Both the position numbers and the translations under genes were made by a program. The notes under the pieces were generated by a model. The model did not search any database and was not told the DNA's origin. It saw only the letters and a program-made list of their open reading frames with translations. From Rhodobacteraceae bacterium HLUCCA08 (lineage in GTDB: Bacteria; Pseudomonadota; Alphaproteobacteria; Rhodobacterales; Rhodobacteraceae), in contig LJSF01000016.1 of assembly GCA_001314655.1 (NCBI GenBank), positions 62,001-126,000 of the forward strand: a stretch of DNA of 64,000 bases, in the 5' to 3' direction. Positions 53,532 through 62,890 of this stretch are shown one piece after another. Position 1 is the first letter of the stretch, and every line of letters starts with the position of its first letter.

Positions 53532-54158
53532 ATGCATCCCAACCCGATCTTTCGCGGCACCGCGGCCGCGCGCAACCTGACCTTCGCGCGGGACCGTGCC
53601 TTCGGAGCGCTCTGCCTGAATGCCGATCCGGCGCCCCTGCTGGCCCATGTGCCGTTCCTGCTGACCGAAAACGGTGAGGTGGCCGAGCTGCACCTTGTCC
53701 GCTCCAACCCCATCGCCCGTCTGGAGCTGCCGGCGCCCGCCGTGATCGCCGTGACCGGGCCCGATGGCTATGTCTCGCCGGACTGGTACGGGGTCGACGA
53801 CCAGGTGCCGACCTGGAACTACATCGCCGTCCACCTGCGCGGCATGCTGGAACCACTGCCCCAGGCCGACTTGCGCGCCCTGATCGACCGGCTGTCCGAC
53901 GCGCACGAGGCCCGGCTCACCGACAAGGCGCCCTGGACCAGCGCCAAGATGACGCCCGGGGTGATGGAGCGGATGATGCGCCAGATCCTGCCCTTTCGTC
54001 TGCGGATCGACACCGTGGACGGCACCTGGAAGCTGAACCAGAACAAGCCGGACGCGGTCCGGATGCGCGCCGCCGACCGGATCGAAACCGGCCATGGCAG
54101 CGATCTGGCCGCCCTGTCGGCGCTGATGCGCGACCCGCCCGACACCGTCCCGACCTGA
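53532..54158 (+). CDS. FMN-binding negative transcriptional regulator, PaiB family
   Basis: A 208-residue split-barrel flavoprotein of the PaiB family (in Bacillus PaiB represses protease and sporulation genes; biochemical function unclear). Conserved parts are MHPNPIF at the N-terminus, FGALCLNADPAPLLAHVPFLL with the early barrel, YVSPDWYG, VPTWNYIAVHLRG (about 95-107) and WKLNQNKPDAVR near the C-terminus. AAGGAG lies 9 nt before the ATG. The last codons and stop fall inside a pentanucleotide repeat. Confidence 0.87.
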   Translation: MHPNPIFRGTAAARNLTFARDRAFGALCLNADPAPLLAHVPFLLTENGEVAELHLVRSNPIARLELPAPAVIAVTGPDGYVSPDWYGVDDQVPTWNYIAVHLRGMLEPLPQADLRALIDRLSDAHEARLTDKAPWTSAKMTPGVMERMMRQILPFRLRIDTVDGTWKLNQNKPDAVRMRAADRIETGHGSDLAALSALMRDPPDTVPT

Positions 54159-54184
54159 CCTGACCTGACCCGACCTGACCCGAC
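54152..54184 (+). repeat. GACCY pentanucleotide tandem repeat
   Basis: About 6.5 copies of GACCT/GACCC in tandem. It begins in the penultimate codons of the PaiB-like gene, includes its stop codon, and ends 16 bp before the GST start. Gain or loss of a unit would leave the PaiB-like protein nearly unchanged because each GACCT unit offers a TGA in this frame. Confidence 0.85.
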
Positions 54185-54200
54185 AACCGGAGCAACCCCG

Positions 54201-54800
54201 ATGAAACTGATCATGTCCCCCGCCTCTCCTTATGTGCGCAAGGTGCGCGTGCTGATCCGCGAGGCCGGGCTGGCCGACCGGGTCGAGGAACATGCGATCA
54301 CCACGACCCCGCTGGACACCGCGCCCGAAGCGATCGCCGCGAATCCCCTGGGCCGCATCCCCGCCCTGGTGCGGGCCGACGGGCCGGCGATCCATGACAG
54401 CCGTGTGATCTGTCGCTACCTGGACGATATCGCCGGGGCCGGGCTGTATCCCGACAGCGCGCTGTGGGAGGTGCTGACGCTGGAAGCCACCGCCGAGGGC
54501 CTGCTCGATTCCGCAGTCACCATGGTCTACGAAACCCGGTTCCGGGGCGAGGCCGCCTGGGCGCCCTGGCTTGACGCGCAATGGGCCAAGATCGACCGGG
54601 CGCTGAACGCGTTCGAGGCGCTGTGGCTCAGCCACCTGGCCGGGCCGCTGACCATGGGCCAGATCGCGACCGGCTGTGCCCTGGGCTACCTGGATTTCCG
54701 CCACGGCGACCGGGATTGGCGCGGCACCCGGCCGGCGCTTGCGGCCTGGTATTCGGGCTTCGCCGATCGGCCGGCCATGCAGGCGACCGCCCCCGCATAG
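54201..54800 (+). CDS. Glutathione S-transferase family protein
   Basis: A 199-residue GST. The thioredoxin-like N-terminal domain is present (MKLIMSPASPYVRKVRVLI, with a serine at the usual catalytic position near residues 6-9, then NPLGRIPALVRADG with the cis-proline and DSRVICRYLDD with the SNAIL-like motif). A helical C-terminal domain follows. Function cannot be set beyond family. GGAGC before the ATG. It stands 163 bp upstream of petA; those bases show no other feature and probably carry the petABC promoter. Confidence 0.88.
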   Translation: MKLIMSPASPYVRKVRVLIREAGLADRVEEHAITTTPLDTAPEAIAANPLGRIPALVRADGPAIHDSRVICRYLDDIAGAGLYPDSALWEVLTLEATAEGLLDSAVTMVYETRFRGEAAWAPWLDAQWAKIDRALNAFEALWLSHLAGPLTMGQIATGCALGYLDFRHGDRDWRGTRPALAAWYSGFADRPAMQATAPA

Positions 54801-54963
54801 TGCGGCCCATTTGCGGGCGTATCGCCGCAGGGAACACATTGCCTGCAATGTTCGCTGGACGCCTGCGGGCAACACCATTAGATAGCGGCCCGAATGGGGT
54901 GTGCTGCGGCATGGCCCACGACCTGCGTTGCCCGTCCACGGGCCGAAAAACGGAGATGCACCA

Positions 54964-55566
54964 GTGTCACATGCAGAAGACCACCAGGGCACCCGCCGCG
55001 ACTTCATCTATTACGCCACTGCCGGGGCAGGGGCCGTTGTCACCGGCGCCGCCGTCTGGCCGCTGATCAACCAGATGAACCCGTCGGCCGACGTGCTCGC
55101 CCTGTCCTCGATCCGCCAGGATGTCTCGTCGGTCCAGCCGGGATCGCAACTCGTGGTCCTGTTCCAGGGCAAGCCGATCTTCATCCGCCGCCGCACCGAA
55201 GAGGAAATCGCCCTGGCCGCCCGCCAGGACGAGGGGCTCGACAACATGCCCGACCCCCTGGCCCGGAACGAGAACCTGCCGGCCGAAACCCCGGCCACCG
55301 ACGCCAACCGCGCCATGCCGACACCCGAGGGTTTTCCCTATGTTCCCGGCGAATGGCTGGTGCAGTCGGGCGTCTGCACCCATCTGGGCTGTGTGCCCGT
55401 GGGCGACGGCGCCGGCGAATACAACGGCTGGTTCTGCCCCTGCCACGGCTCACACTACGATGCTTCGGGCCGCATCCGCAAAGGCCCCGCGCCGGAAAAC
55501 CTGCCGATCCCCTTCGCCGTCTGGATCGACGAGACCACCATTCAACTCGGCGAGGAGGCCAGCTGA
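54964..55566 (+). CDS. petA: Ubiquinol-cytochrome c reductase iron-sulfur (Rieske) subunit
   Basis: Transfers electrons from ubiquinol to cytochrome c1 in the bc1 complex. It has 200 residues. The start is GTG at 54964 ([13 protein letters not shown]), which aligns exactly with Rhodobacter petA; GGAGA lies upstream. A twin-arginine signal-anchor ([15 protein letters not shown]) precedes the hinge. The 2Fe-2S ligands are in CTHLGC (about 139-144) and CPCHGSHYD (about 160-168). Compared with Rhodobacter there is a longer, Asn/Ala/Pro-rich insert before the first cluster motif. TGATG overlap with petB. Confidence 0.95.
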   Translation: MSHAEDHQGTRRDFIYYATAGAGAVVTGAAVWPLINQMNPSADVLALSSIRQDVSSVQPGSQLVVLFQGKPIFIRRRTEEEIALAARQDEGLDNMPDPLARNENLPAETPATDANRAMPTPEGFPYVPGEWLVQSGVCTHLGCVPVGDGAGEYNGWFCPCHGSHYDASGRIRKGPAPENLPIPFAVWIDETTIQLGEEAS

Positions 55567-56915
55567 TGTCCGGTATCCCCCACGATCACTACGAACCCGC
55601 GACGGGTGCCGAAAAGTGGCTGCACAGCCGCCTGCCCGTTGTCGGGCTGCTTTATGACACCCTGATGATCCCGACGCCCAGGAACCTCAACTGGATGTGG
55701 ATCTGGGGCATCGTGCTGACCTTTACCCTGGTGCTGCAGATCGCCACCGGGATCGTGCTGGTGATGCATTACGTGCCGCATGTGGACATGGCCTTCGCCT
55801 CGGTCGAACACATCATGCGCAACGTCAATGGCGGGCACATGATCCGCTATTTCCACATGAACGGCGCCTCGCTGTTCTTTGTCGCGGTCTACATGCACAT
55901 CTTCCGCGGTCTCTATTACGGGTCCTACAAGGCCCCGCGCGAGGTGACCTGGATCATCGGCATGCTGATCTACCTGTGCATGATGGGCACCGCCTTCATG
56001 GGCTACGTGCTGCCCTGGGGCCAGATGTCGTTCCACGGGACCGCGGTGATCACCGGCCTGTTCGGCGCCGTGCCCTTCGTCGGCGAAGGTCTGCAGACCT
56101 GGCTGCTGGGCGCCGGCGCCGTCGGCCAGCCCGCGCTGAACCGCTTCTTCTCGCTGCACTACCTGCTGCCCTTCGTGATCGCGGCCCTGGTCGTCGTTCA
56201 CATCTGGGCCTTCCACACCACCGGCAACAACAACCCCACCGGGGTCGAGGTGCGCCGTGGCTCCAAGGAAGAGGCGGACAAGGACACCCTGCCGTTCTGG
56301 CCTTATTTCGTGATCAAGGACCTGTTCGCCCTGGCGGTGATCCTGACCGTGTTCATGGCCATCGTCGGCTTCATGCCCAACTACCTGGGCCACCCCGACA
56401 ACTACATCGAGGCCAACCCCCTGGCGACGCCGACCCATATCGTGCCCGAATGGTACTTCCTGCCGTTCTACGCGATCCTGCGGGCCTTCGACGATTCCGT
56501 CTGGGTGGTGCAATTCGCCAGCTGGATCAGCTTCGGCATCATCGACGCCAAGTTCTTTGGCGTGATCGCGATGTTCGGCGCCATCGTCGTCATGGCGCTG
56601 GCCCCCTGGCTCGATACCTCGTCGGTCCGCTCGGGCCGCTACAGGCCGATGTTCCGCTGGTGGTTCGCGCTGCTGGTGGTCGACTTCATCGTCCTGATGT
56701 GGGCCGGGGCCATGCCGGCCGAGGGGATCTACCCGATCATCGCCCTGATCGGCTCGGCCTATTGGTTCGCCTATTTCCTGGTGATCCTGCCGTTGCTGGG
56801 CGTGATCGAAACGCCCGACACGCCCCCGGCCACGATCGAGGACGATTTCAACGCCCATTACGGCCATGTCGCCCCCAAGGGCGAACAGCCCCCGGTCGTC
56901 TATCCGGCCGAGTGA
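55566..56915 (+). CDS. petB: Cytochrome b of the bc1 complex
   Basis: The membrane core of ubiquinol-cytochrome c reductase, 449 residues with eight transmembrane helices. The four heme-ligand histidines fall in helices B and D ([22 protein letters not shown] at about 96-120, and [17 protein letters not shown] at about 207-223). The Qo-site motif [13 protein letters not shown] (about 295-307) is intact, with the glutamate. The extended C-terminus beyond helix H is usual in alphaproteobacteria. Confidence 0.96.
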   Translation: MSGIPHDHYEPATGAEKWLHSRLPVVGLLYDTLMIPTPRNLNWMWIWGIVLTFTLVLQIATGIVLVMHYVPHVDMAFASVEHIMRNVNGGHMIRYFHMNGASLFFVAVYMHIFRGLYYGSYKAPREVTWIIGMLIYLCMMGTAFMGYVLPWGQMSFHGTAVITGLFGAVPFVGEGLQTWLLGAGAVGQPALNRFFSLHYLLPFVIAALVVVHIWAFHTTGNNNPTGVEVRRGSKEEADKDTLPFWPYFVIKDLFALAVILTVFMAIVGFMPNYLGHPDNYIEANPLATPTHIVPEWYFLPFYAILRAFDDSVWVVQFASWISFGIIDAKFFGVIAMFGAIVVMALAPWLDTSSVRSGRYRPMFRWWFALLVVDFIVLMWAGAMPAEGIYPIIALIGSAYWFAYFLVILPLLGVIETPDTPPATIEDDFNAHYGHVAPKGEQPPVVYPAE

Positions 56916-56932
56916 GAAAGGAAATGACCACC

Positions 56933-57844
56933 ATGTTCCGCAACCTCACCCTGACCGCCACAGCCGCGTTCGCCCTGTCCGTGGGCGCGGCCCACGCCGC
57001 CGGCGAAGGTCATGTCCACGACTATGCCTTCTCGTTCGAGGGGCCGTTCGGCAGCTTCGACCAGTTGCAGCTGCAACGCGGCCTGCAGGTCTACACCGAA
57101 AGCTGCGCCGGCTGCCACGGCCTGCAATACGTGTCGTTCCGCAACCTCAGCGACGAGGGCGGCCCCGGCCTGCCTGACGACCAGATGCGCGCCTATGCCG
57201 AGCAGTTCTTCATGCTCGACTTCGACGCACCGGCGAACCGCGACCTGATCGACCCGGAAACCGGCGACCAGAAGGTCTTTTCCCCGGCCGACCACTTTCC
57301 GGCCAACACCACCCAGAACGCGCCCGACCTCAGCCTGATGGCCAAGGCCCGCGCGGGCTTCCACGGACCCTATGGCACCGGGCTGGCCCAGCTGTTCAAG
57401 GGCATGGGCGGGGCGGAATACATCGCCTCTCTGATGATGGGCTACGAGGACGAGCCCGACTGCGCCCTCGATGCCAATATGGACGGCTATTACAACAGCA
57501 CCTTCACCGCCGGCGGCTATCCCGACAGCTGCAAGATCTTCGACGACGAAGGTGTCGAAATCGGCCGCATGGTCCCCGGCAGCTGGATCGGCATGGCCCC
57601 GCCGCTCTTTGACGACCAGTTCGACTTTGCCGATGGCGCGCCGAACGACATGGAATCCGTGTCCCAGGACGTGGCCGCCTTCCTGATGTGGACGGCCGAA
57701 CCCAAGATGATGGCGCGCAAGCAGGCCGGCCTGACCGGCGTCATCTTCCTGACCGTTCTGTCGGTCCTGCTGTATCTGACGAACAAGCGTCTGTGGGCTC
57801 CGCACAAGAAAGCCGCCAAGGAGGCGATCAAGGGCAAGGAATGA
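56933..57844 (+). CDS. petC: Cytochrome c1
   Basis: The heme-c subunit of the bc1 complex, passing electrons to soluble cytochrome c. It has 303 residues with a cleavable signal (ending AAHA, about residue 22), heme-binding CAGCH (about 58-62), the axial methionine region in [14 protein letters not shown] (about 213-226), and one C-terminal membrane anchor ([15 protein letters not shown]). A first ATG at 56924 is only 1 nt from the ribosome site GAAAGGA; the ATG at 56933 has proper spacing and is chosen. A terminator follows. Confidence 0.94.
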   Translation: MFRNLTLTATAAFALSVGAAHAAGEGHVHDYAFSFEGPFGSFDQLQLQRGLQVYTESCAGCHGLQYVSFRNLSDEGGPGLPDDQMRAYAEQFFMLDFDAPANRDLIDPETGDQKVFSPADHFPANTTQNAPDLSLMAKARAGFHGPYGTGLAQLFKGMGGAEYIASLMMGYEDEPDCALDANMDGYYNSTFTAGGYPDSCKIFDDEGVEIGRMVPGSWIGMAPPLFDDQFDFADGAPNDMESVSQDVAAFLMWTAEPKMMARKQAGLTGVIFLTVLSVLLYLTNKRLWAPHKKAAKEAIKGKE

Positions 57845-57870
57845 ACCTGCCCCGCACCTGATCACACAAA

Positions 57871-57895
57871 GGCCCGCCACCCGGCGGGCCTTTTT
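57871..57895 (+). terminator. Rho-independent terminator of petABC
   Basis: GGCCCGCC, 4-nt loop ACCC, GGCGGGCC (perfect 8-bp stem), then five U residues. 26 bp after the petC stop. Confidence 0.93.
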
Positions 57896-57963
57896 GATTG
57901 CGGCCGGCGCGATCCGTTGCCGGTCGGCGCATCCCGTCCCGGACCTCTACCATTCTGCCATAG

Positions 57964-57982
57964 GGTGGGGGTTCACCCCACC
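57964..57982. repeat. GGTGGGG/CCCCACC intergenic hairpin, copy 2
   Basis: Same 7-bp stem as at 12294-12312, with loop GTTCA. The right arm covers the last codons and stop of thiQ, so the element is partly coding. Between converging petC and thiQ. Confidence 0.6.
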
Positions 57983-58674
57983 ACACCGCCCAGATAGCGG
58001 CGCAGCGCCTCTGGCGGATCTGCCAGCAGCGCCCGCGTCTCCATCGGCGCCTCGGCGCAGCCATCCGCGACAAAGACCGCCATATCGGCCACCGCGATCG
58101 CGTCGCGCGGCTCATGCGTGACCATCAGGACCACCCGGCCCGCGGCCACCAGCATCTCGCGCACCAAGCCCGCCATTTCGGCCCGCAGTCCCGGCCCCAG
58201 AGCGGCAAAGGGTTCGTCCAGCAGCACCAGGGGCCGATCCTCGATCAATACCCGTGCCAGGGCGGCGCGGCTTTGCTGGCCGCCGGACAATTCGCCGGGG
58301 CGCCGCGCGCCCATCCCCTCCAGCCCGACCCGGGCCAGGACGCTGTCGACGCGCACGCGCTGCGCGGCGCTCAACCGCCCCGAAGACAGGCCCAGCCCGA
58401 CATTGCGCGCCACGCTCAGATGCGGGAACAGGTTGTTGTCCTGGAACAGCATGCTGACCCCGCGGGCGCCCGGCGCCAGCCCGGTCAGGTCGCGCCCCTC
58501 CAACAGGACGCGGCCCGATGCCGGCGGCACGAAGCCCGCGATCGCCTGCATCAGGGTCGATTTGCCGCCCCCGGACGGGCCGATCACCGCGCAAAGCCCG
58601 CCATCGGGCAGGTCCCAATCGGCCTCCAGGGTGAAACCGCCCTGGCGCAGGTGCAGCGCCTCCAGCCTCAGCAT
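57973..58674 (-). CDS. thiQ: Thiamine ABC transporter ATP-binding protein
   Basis: The motor of the thiamine importer, 233 residues. Walker A GPSGGGKST (about 33-41), Q-loop LFQDNNLFPHLSV, signature LSGGQQSR (about 128-135), Walker B LVLLDEPFAALGPGLR. ThiQ assignment rests on the short length and the ThiB-ThiP-ThiQ order behind a TPP riboswitch. ATG lies inside the thiP stop region (7-bp overlap). A GGTGGGG/CCCCACC hairpin covers its 3' end. Confidence 0.9.
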   Translation of the reverse strand: MLRLEALHLRQGGFTLEADWDLPDGGLCAVIGPSGGGKSTLMQAIAGFVPPASGRVLLEGRDLTGLAPGARGVSMLFQDNNLFPHLSVARNVGLGLSSGRLSAAQRVRVDSVLARVGLEGMGARRPGELSGGQQSRAALARVLIEDRPLVLLDEPFAALGPGLRAEMAGLVREMLVAAGRVVLMVTHEPRDAIAVADMAVFVADGCAEAPMETRALLADPPEALRRYLGGVVG

Positions 58675-60182
58675 CTCCGCCCCGCCCGGTCGAACACGGC
58701 GAACAATGCCAGGCTCAGCCCAAGCAGCAGCAGCGCCGCCCCCGCCGCGGCATCGCTGCGATAGCTGCCCAGCAGGCGGTACATGTTCAGCGGCAATGTC
58801 TCGGTCTCCTGTCCGGCGAACAACGCGATCACCCCAAGATCACCCATCGACAGCGCCGCCGCCAGCCCCGCCGCGAACCCCAGCGCCCCCGCCGCCCGCG
58901 GCAGGGTCAAGAGCCGCAGCCGCGCCCGGCCCGACAGCCCGGTCAGGTCCGCCAATCGGCCGAACTGCGCCTCGGACCGCTCGACCGCCGGAGCGACGAT
59001 CCGCAGCGCGAAGGGCAGCGCGAACAGCGCGTTCATCGCCACCGTGACCGGCAGGGCCAGCACCTGGGGCCGCAGCCAGGGAAACAGCAGGATATAAAGC
59101 CCGGTGCCCAGCACCAGGGCCGAGGCCGCCACCGGCAGCGTGCCGACCACGATCGCCCAGCGCCCCCCCGACACGGCCAGCGCCAGGGCCAGCCCCATGC
59201 AGATCGCCGTCGAAGCCAGCGCCACCGCCAGAGACCGCGCCGCCGCCACCCAGGTGCCTGGCGGGATGTCGGAAAAGCCCGCCACCCCCTCGATCACGAT
59301 CATCGCCATGGGCAGGATCAGGAACAGCCCCGCCGCCGCGATCCAGAGCGCGTCCAGCGCCCGCGTCCCGGCGCCCCAGCGCGGCACCACCCGGTCCATT
59401 CCGGCGCCCATCGCATCGGGCAGATGCACCAGAACCGCCAGCGCCGCGACACCGGCCGACAGCGCCACCTGCACCAGCGCCAGCGTCGCCGCCCGGTCCA
59501 GCGCATAGTCGAACCGAACCGCCTGGTAGATCGCCAGTTCCACCGTCGTCGCCCGCGGGCCGCCGCCCAGCACCAGCGCCACCGCGAAGGATGTCAGGCA
59601 GATCAGGAACACCAGCACCAGCGCCCCCGGCACCACCCGGGCCAGCATCGGCGCCTCCAGCAGCCGCCAGACCGGCGCGTTCAGCAGCGCGGCCAGACGG
59701 AACCGTTCGGCCGGGATCGCCTGCCAGCCCAGCAGGATCATCCGCACCGCCAGGGGCAGGTTCAGGAACACATGGGCCAGGATCACGCCGCCCGGCCCGT
59801 AGATCGACAGGCTGGGCAGGCCCAGCGCCGCCAGCCCCGTATTGACCAGACCGGCCCGGCCGAACACCGCCAGCAATCCGAAGGTCGCGACGATCACCGG
59901 CAGGATGAACGGCGCCCCCAGCAGGGTCAGCAGCAGCCCGCGCCCCGGGAATCGTCGCCGGGCCAGCGCCCGGGCCACCGGGATGGCAAGCGCGACACTG
60001 ACCAGCGCCGACACGGCCGCCTGCCAGATCGTGAACCGCAGCGCGCCCCGGCCCGCCGGCCCCAGCGTGCCCAGCCCCTCGGCCCGCATCGCGACGGCGA
60101 CGATGGGCCCGACGATCACCGCCAGGACCAGCGCCGCCGCCAGCGCGCCGGGCCAGCCTATCCGTCCAGCGCGGCCAGCCAT
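58668..60182 (-). CDS. thiP: Thiamine ABC transporter permease
   Basis: A 504-residue inner-membrane permease with about twelve hydrophobic segments arranged as two fused BPD_transp_1 halves, the FbpB/ThiP-type architecture. EAA-type loops occur in each half (RFRLAALLNAPVWRLLEAPML near 182-202 and the SEAQFGRLADLTGLSGRARLRLL region near 403-425). It overlaps thiB by 25 bp and thiQ by 7 bp. Imports thiamine, thiamine phosphate or TPP. Confidence 0.9.
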   Translation of the reverse strand: MAGRAGRIGWPGALAAALVLAVIVGPIVAVAMRAEGLGTLGPAGRGALRFTIWQAAVSALVSVALAIPVARALARRRFPGRGLLLTLLGAPFILPVIVATFGLLAVFGRAGLVNTGLAALGLPSLSIYGPGGVILAHVFLNLPLAVRMILLGWQAIPAERFRLAALLNAPVWRLLEAPMLARVVPGALVLVFLICLTSFAVALVLGGGPRATTVELAIYQAVRFDYALDRAATLALVQVALSAGVAALAVLVHLPDAMGAGMDRVVPRWGAGTRALDALWIAAAGLFLILPMAMIVIEGVAGFSDIPPGTWVAAARSLAVALASTAICMGLALALAVSGGRWAIVVGTLPVAASALVLGTGLYILLFPWLRPQVLALPVTVAMNALFALPFALRIVAPAVERSEAQFGRLADLTGLSGRARLRLLTLPRAAGALGFAAGLAAALSMGDLGVIALFAGQETETLPLNMYRLLGSYRSDAAAGAALLLLGLSLALFAVFDRAGRRC

Positions 60183-61138
60183 GCGTCGATCGCTTCGGCC
60201 CGGATCGCCGCGGCCTCTTCGGGGGACAGCAGTAGCGACGGCGCGGGCCGCGGACCGGTTTCGAAGCCTTCGGGCAACCCGCTTTCGGGCATCACCGCCG
60301 GATACATCCAGTTCGTCGTCGGGATCACCGCCTGGAACCCGTCGGTCAGCATGAAGCGCAGGAAGGCATCCGCCAGCTCCGGCTGGTCAGTCCCGGCGAC
60401 CTTGCCGGCGACCTCGACCTGCAGGTAATGGCCCTCGTCAAAGGTCCAGGCGACCTTGCCGTCATCGCCCTCGGCGATCCGGTGATAGGCGGGCGATGTG
60501 GTATAGCTCAGCACCGCGTCGGCCTCTCCGTCCAGGAACAGGGCATAGGCCTCGGACCAGCCCGGGGTCACGGTCAGGATGTTGTCGGCCAGCCCGTCCC
60601 AGACCTGTGGCGCCGCGTCACCATGGGCCGCGCGCACCCACATCAGCAGCCCCAGCCCGGGGGTGGAGGAGCGCGGGTCCTGGATCACGATGCGCAGGTC
60701 GCTGTCGGCCAGCTCTGCAAAGGATGCCGGCGCGGGGGTATCGGCCTCGGCGACAAAGGCGAACCAGCCCCAATCATAGGGCAGGAACAGCGGATCGTCC
60801 CAGGCGACCGGCAGATCGGTTTCGGCGGTGATCCCGTGCGGGGCGAACAGGCCGGTTTCCGTCGCCGCGGCGATCAGGTTGGTATCCAGGCCCAGGACGA
60901 TATCCGCCTCGGTCCGTTCGCCTTCCAGCCGCAGCCGGGCCAGCAAGGCGGCGCCGTCCCCGGCCGCGACGAATTGCAGATCGCAGCCGCAGGTTTCCTC
61001 GAACGCCGCCTCGATCGCTGGGCCGGGGCCCCAATCGGGCACGAAACTGTCATAGGTATAGACCGTCAGCACGGGCTCTTGCGCCGCGGCGCCGCTGGCA
61101 ACAAGGATCAGTCCTGCGATGGTGGGTATGGTCTTCAT
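60158..61138 (-). CDS. thiB: Thiamine-binding periplasmic protein
   Basis: The receptor for thiamine and its phosphates. The 326-residue precursor has a signal peptide ending GAAAQ (about residue 20), then LTVYTYDSFVPDWGPGP (about 23-39), the family's opening with TYDSF. Further hallmarks are ADIVLGLDTNL, YDWGWFAF, GWSEAYALFLDGEADAVLSYTTSPAYH and NWMYPA, all typical of ThiB. GGAGG lies 6 nt before the ATG at 61138. Its leader contains the TPP riboswitch, which should shut off the operon when TPP is plentiful. Confidence 0.92.
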   Translation of the reverse strand: MKTIPTIAGLILVASGAAAQEPVLTVYTYDSFVPDWGPGPAIEAAFEETCGCDLQFVAAGDGAALLARLRLEGERTEADIVLGLDTNLIAAATETGLFAPHGITAETDLPVAWDDPLFLPYDWGWFAFVAEADTPAPASFAELADSDLRIVIQDPRSSTPGLGLLMWVRAAHGDAAPQVWDGLADNILTVTPGWSEAYALFLDGEADAVLSYTTSPAYHRIAEGDDGKVAWTFDEGHYLQVEVAGKVAGTDQPELADAFLRFMLTDGFQAVIPTTNWMYPAVMPESGLPEGFETGPRPAPSLLLSPEEAAAIRAEAIDAWLAALDG

Positions 61139-61186
61139 GTCATCCTCCATAACGCCGGACGGAAAGAGGCAGGAGGATCATCCATC

Positions 61187-61270
61187 ACCTTCCCTCCGCC
61201 GGTTCTAACCGGTTCAGGTTCAACGGGTTCGCTTGCGCATCTCAGCCCCATCCAGGGCACCCCGAGGTAC
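61187..61270 (-). promoter_or_regulatory. TPP riboswitch (THI element)
   Basis: On the minus strand the conserved blocks appear in order: GGGGUGCC (61263-61256), CUGAGA (61245-61240), GAACCUGA (61221-61214), then ACCGGCGGAGGGA near 61203-61190 where the usual consensus has GCGnAGGGA. It ends about 48 nt before the thiB ATG. Mechanism (sequestration of the ribosome site or termination) was not resolved; no U-tract follows, which favours translational control. Confidence 0.92.
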
Positions 61271-61398
61271 CGGGCAACATAGACCCCCTGCCGGCGGGCG
61301 CAAGGGCCGGTAACCCGGGACCAGGCGCCGGGGGCCCGATCCGTGCCAGGCTGGCGCCATTCAAGACCCTGCGATTTCAACCGACGAGGCCCCCAGGC

Positions 61399-61690
61399 AT
61401 GTCACCGCCAGCGCCATTGTCACGCTCCTGTCCGCCGCGCCGGCCCTTGCCCGGGGGATCGAGGTCAACAGCGCCGCCCTGTCGCTGTCCCATGAGGACG
61501 GCGAAGAAAACGACAACATTCCCGTCGAACGCGCACGGATCGCGATCCAGGCCGATCTGGGGTTCGGCGACCGCTTCGGGATGGCGGCGACGACGACACG
61601 CGTTTCGGCATCGACGTGTCGATCCCGATCGGCCCCGATGCCGGCCCCGTCAAACCGGCCGATCCCCGGCGCGGCATGTTCGGCGGCCGC
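61399..61690 (+). pseudogene. Decayed gene for a secreted/outer-membrane protein
   Basis: One frame from 61401 reads a signal-peptide-like TASAIVTLLSAAPALARG, then [20 protein letters not shown] and [13 protein letters not shown], resembling the first beta-strands of an outer-membrane protein. It has no usable start codon after the upstream stop at 61311. An ATG at 61399 with GAGG upstream is out of frame by one shift. Near 61590 the sense jumps to another frame reading [17 protein letters not shown], a plausible later strand. At least two frame changes and loss of the centre are needed. The parent family is not identified. The remnant lies between the thiB riboswitch and aroC. Confidence 0.45.
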
Positions 61691-61783
61691 CCCCTGACCC
61701 GAGCCGAAACCGCCCGCGGCGGCTTTTCACCGGGCGCGCGGGCGGGTAAGCCGGACTCCGAACGATCCCGGAGCCCGCCCACC

Positions 61784-62887
61784 ATGAGCCTCAACACCTA
61801 CGGACATCTGTTCCGCGTCACCACCTGGGGCGAAAGCCACGGGCCCGCGCTGGGCGCCACGGTCGATGGCTGCCCGCCCGGCGTGCCCCTGACCGCGCCG
61901 ATGATCCAGCACTGGCTGGACAAGCGCCGCCCGGGTCAGAACAAGATGACGACCCAGCGCAACGAACCGGACGCGGTGGAAATCCTGTCGGGCGTGTTCG
62001 AGGACACGACCACCGGAACGCCGATCCAGCTGATGATCCGCAACACCGACCAACGGTCCAGGGATTACGGAGAGATCGCCGAAACCTTTCGCCCCGGCCA
62101 TGCCGACATCACCTATTGGCAGAAATACGGGATCCGCGACTATCGCGGCGGCGGGCGGTCCTCGGCTCGGGAAACCGCCGCCCGGGTCGCCGCCGGCGGC
62201 GTCGCGCGCGCGGCGATCAAGGCACTGGCGCCAGCTGTCACGATCAAGGGCTACATGGTCCGGATGGGTGAAAAGACCATCGATCGCGCCCGTTTCGACT
62301 GGGACGCGATCGACACCAATGATTTCTGGTGCCCCGATCCCGGCGTGATCGAGGATTGGACCGATTACCTCAACTGGCTGCGCAAGGATGATCACAACTC
62401 GGTCGGCGCGGTGATCGAGGTCGTGGCGCGCGGTGTCCCGGCCGGTATCGGCGCGCCGGTTTATGCCAAGTTGGACACTGATCTGGCCGCCGCGATGATG
62501 TCGATCAACGCCGTCAAAGGCGTCGAGATCGGCGAAGGCATGGCCGCCGCCGCCCTGACCGGCCGCGACAACGCCGACGAGATCACGATGGGTCCGAACG
62601 GGCCGGACTATTCCAGCAACCACGCCGGCGGCATCCTGGGCGGGATCAGCACCGGGCAGGACATCGTCGTACGGTTCGCGGTCAAGCCGACCAGCTCCAT
62701 CCTGTCGCCGCGCAAGTCGATCCGCAAGGACGGCACCGCGACCGAGGTGATCACCAAGGGCCGCCACGACCCCTGCGTCGGCATCCGCGCGGTCCCGGTG
62801 GGCGAAGCGATGATGGCCGCCGTGATCCTCGATCACCTGCTGCTTGACCGGGGCCAGACCGGAGGGGTCCGCGGACCCATCGGCTGA
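61784..62887 (+). CDS. aroC: Chorismate synthase
   Basis: The last shikimate-pathway step, EPSP to chorismate, with reduced FMN as cofactor. It has 367 residues. Family signatures are present: [18 protein letters not shown] (about 15-32), [47 protein letters not shown] (about 106-136; the [11 protein letters not shown] core is the FMN/substrate site), and the C-terminal [18 protein letters not shown] lies about 11 nt before the ATG; the frame continues open upstream into the decayed gene, so the start is set by family alignment. Confidence 0.95.
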   Translation: MSLNTYGHLFRVTTWGESHGPALGATVDGCPPGVPLTAPMIQHWLDKRRPGQNKMTTQRNEPDAVEILSGVFEDTTTGTPIQLMIRNTDQRSRDYGEIAETFRPGHADITYWQKYGIRDYRGGGRSSARETAARVAAGGVARAAIKALAPAVTIKGYMVRMGEKTIDRARFDWDAIDTNDFWCPDPGVIEDWTDYLNWLRKDDHNSVGAVIEVVARGVPAGIGAPVYAKLDTDLAAAMMSINAVKGVEIGEGMAAAALTGRDNADEITMGPNGPDYSSNHAGGILGGISTGQDIVVRFAVKPTSSILSPRKSIRKDGTATEVITKGRHDPCVGIRAVPVGEAMMAAVILDHLLLDRGQTGGVRGPIG

Positions 62888-62890
62888 CCC

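Noticed and set aside
54894-55565. Long upstream extension of the cytochrome b frame
   Set aside because: It overlaps petA in another frame and the family N-terminus ([14 protein letters not shown]) begins at 55566 in a TGATG junction.
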